From contig JASLMQ010000184.1 of the NCBI GenBank assembly GCA_030746455.1, forward strand, positions 1 through 5,069: a stretch of 5,069 nucleotides of DNA, read 5' to 3'. How positions within the stretch are numbered: position 1 is the first letter of the stretch; each line of letters opens with the position of its first letter. The position numbers and the translations under genes were made by a program. Of this stretch, positions 1-5,069 are shown piece after piece. The notes beneath the pieces were generated by a model. It saw nothing but the letters and a program-made list of their open reading frames with translations. It did no database searches and was not told the DNA's origin. Origin of the DNA: Candidatus Latescibacterota bacterium (GTDB lineage Bacteria; Latescibacterota; UBA2968; GCA-2709665).

Positions 1-2
1 CG

Positions 3-2546
3 GACCGGACGGGATTCCAGTTCCTGGGGTGTCCCAACTGCGATGAGGGTACACAGGACGGTCAGCTCACCTGGTCGATCTCGGACCCGCTCCGGGTGGT
101 CTGTCGGTTCTGCGGAATGGTCTACCCCGGTGGGGAGTATCCTGAAGACCAGGTCCTGCGGGTGACCAACCCGGTGGGGGAGGAAGTCGAATACCCATAC
201 TGGGAGGACGAGACCGGATATCGCTACTTCTTTAGCTCCAGGGGGTGGAGGGCCGCTCGGAACTATTTTGCCACCCGGGCAGACGATCTGGGGGAGCTGT
301 ATCAGATCACCGGTGAGGTCCAATACGCCCGTCGTGCGGCGCTGATCCTGGATGCCTTCGCCCGGTACTATCCGGGCTTCCTGGTGAGCTATGAGCACGG
401 GGTCCGCCAGCCCAAGGAGTTCGTGTTCGAACCGCCCTACCCGAACATGGGCGGCAAGTGGGGAAGGTGGCGCCACGATGAGATGCCCACGGACCTGGTG
501 TTGGCGTACGACCGGATCTATGCCAGTGGGGAACTGGAGCGCCTTTCCGAGGAGACGGGAGCCGACGTGAAGGCTCGAATCGAGAACGATTTTTTCCGCG
601 GAGCGATTCGTCAGGACGGGTTCCAGGGTCTGGTCTACAGCAATGCCAGCCCCCGCATCTACCGGGGCTATGCTGTGATCGGGCGCGTGCTGGGGGATCC
701 CGGGTTGGTCCACGAGGCCGTGCGCCGCAGCCGGGACCTCTTCGAGCAGCAATTCTACGAGGATGGATTTTGGAGCGAGGGAAGCGTGGGGTATCACCAG
801 ATGACGATGCGGGGGATGCGGGCCGTGTTCGATGCCCTTCGAGGCTACAGCGATCCTCCGGGCTATGCGGATCCCGAGGACGGCACACGGCTGGACGACT
901 TGGATCTCGAGCGCGATATTCCCGTCATCGCCAGGGCCCTGCGCATCCCCGAGATCTGTCGGTATCCCGACGGCCGCACGCTCCCGGTGCACGACAACTG
1001 GGCCAGGAACCGTGACGGGGACAAGCCCGGGCGGTCCACGTCCACGCTGCTCCGCGGCGTGGGTCACGCCTGGTTGGGCCGTGGCTCTGCGGACGATCAG
1101 GTGCAGGCGCATCTCCACTTCTCGGGCGGCTACGGCCACGAGCACGCCGACAACCTGAACATCGCGCTTTTTGCCAAAGGGAACGAACTGCTGTCGGACC
1201 TGGGCTACACGCACACGCGGTACCGGCCCTGGTCCACCAGCACGCTGTGCCACAACACGGTCGTGATCGATGAACAGCGCCAGTACACCCGAGGGGAACA
1301 CGGCCCCGCCGACGGCCGACTGCTGGCGTTCGAGACGGCGCATGATCCCGTCCAGTGGATGGAGGCGGCCGGCGAGGGGGCCTACCCCGGTGTGGCCGCG
1401 GTCTACAAGAGGATGGTGATGCTCGTGGCGGCCGGTGACACAGACGCCTACGTGGTAGACCTGTTTCGCGTGGAGGGGGGCTCCCAGCACGACTGGGCGC
1501 TTCACGGGAGCGCGGACAGGGATGGCACGGGATCGGTCGACGTGGCTCTTGTACCCTACGCGGACAACTTGCTCCCCGGGGTCCAGGTCCGGTATCCCGA
1601 GAGCGAGAGCGACCGGGGTGATGCGGGGGACAGGAACCTGAGCTATGCGTTCTACCAGAACGTCTCGCGAGGCGAGGTAGACGACGGTTTGATGGCAACC
1701 TTTGCGGTCCCCGAGTCCCAGGTCGGAGTACGGACGCACCTGCCCGGACAGTTGGGGGACGAGGTCTTCCTCGGTGATGCGCCGTCGATCCGGCGGGCGG
1801 AAGAGAACGACGCCCTCACGGACCGGTACCGGATGCCGATTCTGCTGCTGCGACGAATAGGAGGGGAGGCCCCCCTGTCGAGCCGGTTCGCCGCGGTGCA
1901 CGAACCCTACAGCGCTGACCCCTTCGTGGAAGAGGTCAACCAGGAGACGCACGCCGCAGGGGAGGGAGTGATTGTTCTTTCGGTGCGGCACCACGGCGTC
2001 ACGGACCACATCGTACATTGGGCGGGGGGAGAGGGAGGCGATGTTACCGTGGGGGATCTCCGGCTCCAGGGAGAGATGGGCTTTGTGCGGGAGCGGGATG
2101 GCGTTCCTGAGATGATGGGGATTTGGGGGGGACGCGAGCTGAGCTGGAGAGACCACGTCCTGTCAGGGAGCTCTGCCTACGAGGGCGAGGTCACGAGGAG
2201 CTTGCGGCGCGAGGCTGGGGACCCGCACGATGCCATGGTCGTAGAAGGTGATCTGCCCGATGGACGTGTTCTTCAGGGTGCTATTGCCGTCGTGACCTTC
2301 GGAGATGGGTCCACTCGTGGGCTGCGCGTGCAGGGGGTGAGGCGACTGGACGGACAGACCCGCCTCCTCCTGGAAGATGACCCGGGCTTCACCCTTCAGG
2401 ACGGCGTTGCCAGACACCTCTACTTCCCGCTGCGTGAGATCCCCGGACGCGTGAGCTGTCGCATCCGCACATCGGCCTTTGCGATATTCAGTGAAGGGAC
2501 ATCCCGGGTCACGTCGGTGGGAGAGGCCTCGCTTTCGGATGGCTGA
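3..2546 (+). CDS. Heparinase II/III family polysaccharide lyase with N-terminal zinc-ribbon-like motif (5' end outside window)
   Basis: The reading frame is open to the left edge, so the gene is 5'-truncated; the GTG at 96 is internal, because coding similarity typical of the protein continues upstream of it. Residues are numbered from the codon at 3 (847 visible). A CPNC pair (C10, C13) and a CRFC pair (C34, C37) form a CX2C-X20-CX2C ribbon that probably binds a metal. Residues about 60-360 look like the alpha/alpha-toroid lyase domain, with DGFWSEGSVGYH at 254-265 supplying a candidate catalytic Tyr/His. The heparinase II/III signature follows: GGYGHEHADNLN at 375-386, then LLSDLGY and CHNTVVID around 416-423. 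The remainder is the beta-sandwich, with DLFRVEGGSQHDWALHG typical of the family. Known members cleave uronic-acid-containing polysaccharides (heparan sulfate, alginate) by beta-elimination; the substrate here cannot be told. Export cannot be judged because the N-terminus is missing. The gene is convergent with nnrS. Family assignment is firm, specificity unknown. Confidence 0.9.
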   Translation, partial: DRTGFQFLGCPNCDEGTQDGQLTWSISDPLRVVCRFCGMVYPGGEYPEDQVLRVTNPVGEEVEYPYWEDETGYRYFFSSRGWRAARNYFATRADDLGELYQITGEVQYARRAALILDAFARYYPGFLVSYEHGVRQPKEFVFEPPYPNMGGKWGRWRHDEMPTDLVLAYDRIYASGELERLSEETGADVKARIENDFFRGAIRQDGFQGLVYSNASPRIYRGYAVIGRVLGDPGLVHEAVRRSRDLFEQQFYEDGFWSEGSVGYHQMTMRGMRAVFDALRGYSDPPGYADPEDGTRLDDLDLERDIPVIARALRIPEICRYPDGRTLPVHDNWARNRDGDKPGRSTSTLLRGVGHAWLGRGSADDQVQAHLHFSGGYGHEHADNLNIALFAKGNELLSDLGYTHTRYRPWSTSTLCHNTVVIDEQRQYTRGEHGPADGRLLAFETAHDPVQWMEAAGEGAYPGVAAVYKRMVMLVAAGDTDAYVVDLFRVEGGSQHDWALHGSADRDGTGSVDVALVPYADNLLPGVQVRYPESESDRGDAGDRNLSYAFYQNVSRGEVDDGLMATFAVPESQVGVRTHLPGQLGDEVFLGDAPSIRRAEENDALTDRYRMPILLLRRIGGEAPLSSRFAAVHEPYSADPFVEEVNQETHAAGEGVIVLSVRHHGVTDHIVHWAGGEGGDVTVGDLRLQGEMGFVRERDGVPEMMGIWGGRELSWRDHVLSGSSAYEGEVTRSLRREAGDPHDAMVVEGDLPDGRVLQGAIAVVTFGDGSTRGLRVQGVRRLDGQTRLLLEDDPGFTLQDGVARHLYFPLREIPGRVSCRIRTSAFAIFSEGTSRVTSVGEASLSDG

Positions 2547-2900
2547 ACGCGCGAACGAGCTCGAGGCGATTCAGGAAGGGCACCCTCCCTCTGACACGGA
2601 TTGCCTTGGGGAGGGGTTTGCGCGGCCTGGCCGAATCCCAGACAGGCGCAGAAATGCGGGCGGACGGGTGTCCACAGAACAGGTGATGGACTTCTTCGAG
2701 AAGTCGGTCCTAGAACGCAGCCATTAGCGAGGCCTGCCACCTCCGGTCTGCGGGGCGGCCTCTCTGGGATGCTTCCCCCCGGGGCAGTCTGTGGGGCACC
2801 AGACGCCGAGGCCTTGCACTGCTGGTACCCGGAGCAGGGGGTGAGGGCCTTCTGCCGGACCGAGTTCCCCAAGCTCTGAAGCGGAATGCATAGAAAGTAA
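2547..2900. other. Intergenic region with no convincing gene
   Basis: This stretch of about 350 bases between the lyase stop and the convergent terminator is GC-rich. Open frames cross it on both strands, but none has a Shine-Dalgarno sequence, a recognisable domain or plausible amino-acid composition, and several run through hairpins. A 19-codon GTG frame at 2668-2727 (ending FFEKSVLERSH) is the most protein-like fragment. It could be a scrap of a lost gene, but I cannot identify it. Confidence 0.5.
2583..2615 (+). terminator. Weak candidate hairpin after the lyase gene
   Basis: CCCTCCC at 2583-2589 pairs with GGGAGGG at 2609-2615, giving a 7-bp GC stem with a 19-base loop, 36 bases after the lyase stop. 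It is followed only by GTTTG rather than a true T-run, and the loop is long. It is a possible poor terminator for the lyase transcript; the stronger hairpin at 2901-2929 may do the job instead. Confidence 0.25.
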
Positions 2901-2929
2901 AGGGGTCGCGATACAAGCTCGCGACCCCT
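2901..2929 (-). terminator. Rho-independent terminator between convergent genes (nnrS side, possibly bidirectional)
   Basis: AGGGGTCGCGA at 2901-2911 pairs perfectly with TCGCGACCCCT at 2919-2929, giving an 11-bp stem with loop TACAAGC. Read on the minus strand, the stem is followed by TTACTTTCTAT, a fair T-rich tail, 109 bases beyond the nnrS stop. Read on the plus strand, the tail is CTTGATTGCAG, which is poorer. It probably ends nnrS transcription and may also stop read-through from the lyase gene. Confidence 0.75.
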
Positions 2930-2959
2930 CTTGATTGCAGGGTTTCTGCCCAGGCAGCT

Positions 2960-3019
2960 TCCGCCTCCGCTAAAGCTACGGCTGACAAGACGGCGGACGA
3001 GTCGGCGGACAGGTCCGTT
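2960..3019. repeat. Dispersed repeat element, copy A (CTCCGCTAAAGCT core plus 12-bp tandem units)
   Basis: The core CTCCGCTAAAGCT (2965-2977) recurs exactly at 4547-4559. Six bases later come 12-bp units GACAAGACGGCG (2984-2995), GACGAGTCGGCG (2996-3007) and a decayed GACAGGTCCGTT (3008-3019), matching in pattern the units of the other copy. TCCGCC at 2960-2965 can pair with GGCGGA at 2992-2997 or 3004-3009, so the element can fold. It lies in the 3' untranslated stretch between the nnrS stop and its terminator. The element resembles the short non-coding GC-rich palindromic repeats seen in many bacterial genomes; no transposase or coding function is visible. Confidence 0.65.
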
Positions 3020-3037
3020 GCCAGGCTTCGGGCTGCT

Positions 3038-4210
3038 TCAGTCGTCATCCGAAACGTGCCGAGGCGACAGTTTGGGTAGGAACACGGCCCCCCACGGGAT
3101 CGCGCCGACCAGCCAGATTCCCGCGCCGATGTGAAGCCATCCGAAGTAATGATCGGGATACAGGGCGGCCGAGAGACGGGCGAGCAGTGCCGCGACAGAG
3201 CAGGCGACGAGGAGGATGAGGGTCGTGGAATTCCTTTCCCAAAGCGGCTCGAAGCCGCAGTGCGACACCGTCACTCGGGTTGCGATCGTCAGAGTCAGGA
3301 GAGCGAGACCTCCAATGAAGGTTACGTGCAGGGCCGCTACCTCGTAGTCCGGGAAGACGCCGGACAGAAGCTGGCCAAGGATCACGCACCAGAAGGACAG
3401 CCACAGCCCGCGCAGGTGCCACAGAGGGCGCCTCGGAAGGCGGAAGATGCGCACGGTCGTCAGCAGGATGGCGCCCACGACCAGGGCTCTGAGCAGTCTG
3501 CCAGACGGTTCGGAGAGGGCGGTCTCGATCCAGAAGCTGGCGAACACAGAAATGCCAGCAAGGATGAAGAGAGCTGCCTTGAGACGGGAGGAGCCCGGGG
3601 CTTCTGTGTCTGGACGCACAAGGCCCATCAGCCTTGGTCCCAGGTACGCGCCGATGCCCATAACGAAGCAGAGAACCATTCCCTGTTCCACCAGGCGGTG
3701 GCCGAGCTTCACGAACCCCTGGAGTCGCCACAGGATCAGCAGCCCACCCACGAAGGCGTGCAGCAGGCCGAAGGGGATGAAGAGGAACGCGACGGGTGGC
3801 GTATCCCGGCGGCGGCGAAACCGACGGAGGGCGAAAATGGTGATGTGGAGTATCAAGGCGAGGAAGCCGACCTCGGCCAGGACCCAGTCCTCGAGGTAGA
3901 GCCCCAGGAAGCTACAGATGAACAGCCCGACTCCCAGGGCGAGTTCCCAGGGGCGGGCGCCGGGTACTTCCATGAACCTCGGCAGCGCCGTCATCAGGAA
4001 GCCAACGGCGAAGGCCGTCTGGAAGCCCTGCATCTGCAGCAGGCCGTGATACGTGCACGAGAAGGTTTCTATGAGACCCGAGTAGTACCACAGCCAGTGC
4101 GAAACCCCGATCAGGCTGCAGAGGAGGCCAAGGGGAAAGAAGATTCGAAACGGCTCATCGCACAGAATGTCCAGTGCTCGTGGTGTAGCGTTGCTGGCTG
4201 GGGTCGACAT
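3038..4210 (-). CDS. nnrS: NnrS family membrane protein (nitric oxide / nitrosative stress)
   Basis: This is a complete 390-residue, very hydrophobic protein with about 12 membrane segments (roughly 23-43, 59-79, 88-107, 109-128, 141-161, 176-196, 212-231, 238-255, 268-286, 293-313, 329-348, 358-378), the usual size and topology for NnrS. The N-terminal EPFRIFFPLG (19-28), HGLLQMQGF...GFLMTALPRF (55-79) and LHVTFIGGLALLTLTIATRV followed by SHCG (294-319) are NnrS hallmarks. H38, H55, H151, H171, H295, H317 and H360 include likely heme/copper ligands. Family members are heme- and copper-containing inner-membrane proteins induced by nitric oxide; in Vibrio cholerae NnrS aids nitrosative-stress resistance, but its reaction is unsettled. 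I chose the ATG at 4210 because GAGG lies 8 bases upstream; a GTG at 4243 would add 11 residues but has no ribosome site. No denitrification genes are in view, so its role here is inferred from family alone. Confidence 0.88.
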   Translation of the reverse strand: MSTPASNATPRALDILCDEPFRIFFPLGLLCSLIGVSHWLWYYSGLIETFSCTYHGLLQMQGFQTAFAVGFLMTALPRFMEVPGARPWELALGVGLFICSFLGLYLEDWVLAEVGFLALILHITIFALRRFRRRRDTPPVAFLFIPFGLLHAFVGGLLILWRLQGFVKLGHRLVEQGMVLCFVMGIGAYLGPRLMGLVRPDTEAPGSSRLKAALFILAGISVFASFWIETALSEPSGRLLRALVVGAILLTTVRIFRLPRRPLWHLRGLWLSFWCVILGQLLSGVFPDYEVAALHVTFIGGLALLTLTIATRVTVSHCGFEPLWERNSTTLILLVACSVAALLARLSAALYPDHYFGWLHIGAGIWLVGAIPWGAVFLPKLSPRHVSDDD

Positions 4211-4218
4211 GTCGCTGA

Positions 4219-4222
4219 CCTC
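4219..4222 (-). promoter_or_regulatory. Ribosome binding site deciding the nnrS start
   Basis: On the minus strand GAGG stands 8 bases before the ATG at 4210. The alternative upstream GTG at 4243 lacks any purine-rich site at proper spacing, which favours the 390-residue form. Confidence 0.6.
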
Positions 4223-4316
4223 AATTCGAAGTGAAGGCGCCACAGACGGAGGCAGGCTAGAGCAGACCGGGCGGGAGGCGGCCGAGCCGCACCATTGGGT
4301 CCAGGGAGCCCGGCGT

Positions 4317-4339
4317 GATCGTTAGCAAGATACACAATC
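4317..4339. promoter_or_regulatory. Possible operator: imperfect dyad GATCGT-N11-ACAATC
   Basis: GATCGT at 4317-4322 and ACAATC at 4334-4339 are inverted half-sites matching at five of six positions, centred about 118 bases upstream of the nnrS ATG. The spacing and sequence do not match a canonical FNR/NnrR box (TTGAT-N4-ATCAA) or the NsrR consensus, so the binding factor, if any, is unknown. Confidence 0.2.
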
Positions 4340-4403
4340 GGGCCGGGGGGAGGTCGTGTATTTCCGCGAGGTCGACCCTCTCGGCCACAATCGTGGAGCC
4401 CAC

Positions 4404-4433
4404 TGTACACGGAAAGAGGAAGGGCCGTGTGCA
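4404..4433. promoter_or_regulatory. Inverted repeat TGTACACGG-N12-CCGTGTGCA upstream of nnrS
   Basis: The 9-base arms at 4404-4412 and 4425-4433 match at eight of nine positions (the ninth is a G-U pair in RNA), separated by AAAGAGGAAGGG. It lies about 195-223 bases upstream of the nnrS ATG. It could be a transcription-factor operator or an RNA hairpin; it has no T-run on either side, so it is not a typical terminator. Confidence 0.35.
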
Positions 4434-4546
4434 AATGGCTCACGACCTCGCCATCTGCGGGATTGCCCCAACTGAGGTTCGTTGAGACGCATCAACTGGC
4501 ATGCTGGCTCCCGCCTTCGCTCCTTGCGGAGCTTCGGCGGACCCTT

Positions 4547-4593
4547 CTCCGCTAAAGCTCCGAAGGGCAGGCAGGTCGGCGGGCAGGTAGGCG
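4547..4593. repeat. Dispersed repeat element, copy B
   Basis: The exact 13-base core CTCCGCTAAAGCT (4547-4559) is followed ten bases later by two 12-bp units, GGCAGGTCGGCG (4570-4581) and GGCAGGTAGGCG (4582-4593), the same architecture as copy A at 2960-3019. CCCTTC at 4542-4547 can pair with GAAGGG at 4562-4567 around the core. Just to the left, 4511-4540 holds another palindromic block (CCGCC...GCTCC...GGAGC...GGCGG) that may belong to the element. No coding potential is visible. Confidence 0.65.
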
Positions 4594-4617
4594 ATCCCGC
4601 TCCATTGCTGCATAAGG

Positions 4618-4642
4618 AATGGCCGCGAAACTCGCGGCCATT
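4618..4642. terminator. Perfect hairpin, terminator-like on the plus strand
   Basis: AATGGCCGCGA at 4618-4628 pairs with TCGCGGCCATT at 4632-4642 (11 bp, short AAC loop). On the plus strand it is followed by GTAATTGTTCTT, which is T-rich; on the minus strand it is followed by CCTTATGCAGC, which is not. No plus-strand gene lies just upstream, so it may be a second stop for the minus-strand tRNA transcript, a relic, or the end of an unseen plus-strand RNA. Confidence 0.45.
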
Positions 4643-4652
4643 GTAATTGTTC

Positions 4653-4706
4653 TTGGCTCCGGCGGTTCTCCTTCGCCGCAGAACGGCTACGGAGGACTTT
4701 CGCCAA
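4653..4706. repeat. Fragment duplicating the tRNA-Asn 3' end, joined to a palindromic repeat
   Basis: TTGGCTCCGGCGGT at 4653-4666 is an exact direct repeat of 4761-4774, which is the CCA end and acceptor strand of the tRNA-Asn gene. Beyond it, 4667-4706 carries GC-rich palindromic sequence with CGGCTACGGAGGACTT, loosely like repeat copies A and B. On the minus strand a segment TCCTCCGTAGC resembles the tRNA 5' end, so this could be a collapsed tRNA remnant or a repeat that resembles one. Confidence 0.4.
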
Positions 4707-4722
4707 GAGGTGTTGAACTGGG

Positions 4723-4749
4723 AAGCGGGTCGGCTCAGCCGACCCGCTT
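4723..4749. terminator. Strong hairpin immediately downstream of tRNA-Asn
   Basis: AAGCGGGTCGGC at 4723-4734 pairs perfectly with GCCGACCCGCTT at 4738-4749 (12 bp, loop TCA). It begins 12 bases after the CCA end of the minus-strand tRNA, so by position it should end or help process that transcript. However, the T-rich tail (AATCGTTTGCTTT) lies on the plus-strand side; the minus-strand tail is CCCAGTTCAAC. Confidence 0.55.
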
Positions 4750-4761
4750 AATCGTTTGCTT

Positions 4762-4837
4762 TGGCTCCGGCGGTAGGACTCGAACCTACGACTTGGTGGT
4801 TAACAGCCACCCGCTCTGCCAGCTGAGCTACGCCGGA
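4762..4837 (-). tRNA. tRNA-Asn (anticodon GTT)
   Basis: A complete 76-base cloverleaf reads on the minus strand. The acceptor stem TCCGGCG/CGCCGGA and D-arm GCTC...GAGC are intact. The anticodon stem GGTGG/CCACC encloses loop CTGTTAA, giving anticodon GTT. The T-arm GTAGG-TTCGAAT-CCTAC is canonical, the discriminator is G and the CCA is encoded. It serves asparagine AAC/AAU codons. It stands alone, about 20 bases after its own promoter's predicted start site, with a hairpin just downstream. Confidence 0.97.
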
Positions 4838-4861
4838 ACATATGGGTCCAAATTCGAATTT

Positions 4862-4890
4862 AACATACGACAAGTGCCACATGCTGTCAA
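4862..4890 (-). promoter_or_regulatory. Sigma70-type promoter of tRNA-Asn
   Basis: On the minus strand, TTGACA (4890-4885) and TATGTT (4867-4862) are separated by exactly 17 bases. A start near 4855 would give a leader of about 18 bases before the tRNA 5' end at 4837. A perfect palindrome AAATTCGAATTT (4850-4861) abuts the -10 box and spans the predicted start. Confidence 0.8.
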
Positions 4891-5020
4891 GGGCAAAATC
4901 CCCGTTACCAGGGGCTCTGAGGGCCCCGCAGACCACGCTCTGAGAGGCCTGGCACCGGCGCCGGACGGGGCACCCGGTGGGCCCTCGCCACCCTCTATAT
5001 CGTCGCAAACCGCATTCCGC

Positions 5021-5049
5021 TTGACAATAAACACCCGATCGGCTATGTT
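5021..5049 (+). promoter_or_regulatory. Sigma70-type promoter pointing rightward out of the window
   Basis: TTGACA at 5021-5026 and TATGTT at 5044-5049 are separated by 17 bases, with hexamers identical to those of the tRNA-Asn promoter. The downstream bases TCGGCCCGTCC form a GC-rich discriminator, as in stringently controlled stable-RNA promoters. The transcribed gene lies beyond the window; a stable RNA or a growth-related gene is a guess. Confidence 0.7.
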
Positions 5050-5069
5050 TCGGCCCGTCCGAGGGCCAG

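Larger units (their letters stand above)
4244..4546. other. nnrS upstream region without a gene
   Basis: About 300 bases lie between the nnrS start and repeat copy B. No credible reading frame is present; the longest minus-strand frames overlap nnrS or the repeats and have no domain. The stretch contains inverted repeats at 4317-4339 and 4404-4433 and two copies of CACAATCG at 4333-4340 and 4386-4393, so it probably carries the nnrS control region. I could not place a consensus sigma70 promoter for nnrS in it. Confidence 0.5.

Noticed and set aside
925..1698. Minus-strand 257-codon frame inside the lyase gene
   Set aside because: Arg/Pro/Ser-rich composition typical of an antisense frame in GC-rich DNA; the plus-strand frame carries the heparinase II/III motifs.
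2420..2872. Minus-strand 150-codon frame in the intergenic region
   Set aside because: It overlaps the C-terminal end of the lyase, has Pro/Arg/Ser-rich composition and lacks any recognisable motif or ribosome site.
2960..3019. CRISPR-like array
   Set aside because: The 12-bp units are contiguous with no spacers and far shorter than CRISPR repeats; no cas genes are present.
2710..3048. Minus-strand 112-codon frame whose ATG overlaps the nnrS stop, suggesting translational coupling
   Set aside because: Its residues are a translation of repeat copy A and then of the terminator hairpin, with low-complexity Ala/Ser/Glu followed by Arg/Pro-rich sequence and no domain.
3131..4234. Plus-strand 367-codon frame antisense to nnrS
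   Set aside because: It is a shadow of the nnrS gene: Glu/Gln/Arg-rich, no domain, no ribosome site, while the opposite frame is a clear 12-TM NnrS protein.
4435..4485. Plus-strand 16-codon frame beginning at the ATG at 4435, with AGGAAGGG upstream, as a possible leader peptide
   Set aside because: The purine-rich site is too far from the ATG and sits in the loop of an inverted repeat; no plus-strand gene follows that it could regulate.
4440..4706. Minus-strand 88-codon frame between tRNA and nnrS
   Set aside because: It reads through the hairpin at 4618-4642 and repeat copy B, so it is a product of the repeats rather than a gene.
4914..4979. Short repeats GCTCTGAG (4914-4921, 4937-4944) and CACCGG/CCGGTG arms (4953-4958, 4974-4979) in the promoter spacer
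   Set aside because: They are short and expected by chance in such GC-rich sequence; no T-run or known motif gives them a role.

Overview
The window is GC-rich bacterial chromosomal DNA. It holds one large 5'-truncated gene, one complete gene on the opposite strand and one tRNA, with unusually repeat- and hairpin-rich spacers. The sigma70-type promoters (TTGACA-N17-TATGTT), the encoded CCA on the tRNA and the Shine-Dalgarno sequence before the membrane-protein gene all point to Bacteria. A large heparinase II/III-type polysaccharide lyase with an N-terminal CxxC/CxxC ribbon, an NnrS protein and dispersed GC-rich palindromic repeats would fit an uncultivated polysaccharide-degrading lineage (FCB or PVC type). 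That placement is a weak inference, because nothing in the window is a phylogenetic marker of that quality.

Layout: (1) Positions 3-2546, plus strand: the C-terminal 847 residues of a heparinase II/III family protein whose start lies outside the window. (2) 2547-2900: about 350 bases with no convincing gene and one weak hairpin just after the lyase stop. (3) 2901-2929: a strong 11-bp hairpin between the convergent lyase and nnrS genes, probably a shared terminator that suits nnrS best. (4) 2960-3019: a repeat element with a CTCCGCTAAAGCT core followed by 12-bp tandem units. (5) 4210-3038, minus strand: a complete 12-TM NnrS-family protein. (6) 4244-4617: the nnrS upstream region, with several inverted repeats, and a second copy of the repeat element at 4547-4593. 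(7) 4618-4749: two perfect hairpins and a 14-bp duplicate of the 3' end of the tRNA. (8) 4762-4837, minus strand: tRNA-Asn(GTT) with its own consensus-like promoter. (9) 5021-5049: a second promoter with identical hexamers, pointing right out of the window.

The two proteins do not form an operon. They are convergent, one in polysaccharide breakdown and the other in nitric-oxide/nitrosative-stress tolerance. I see no clear new multi-gene system. The most notable items are the shared repeat element, the duplicated tRNA 3' end with hairpins that face the wrong way for the tRNA, and the paired promoters at the right edge.
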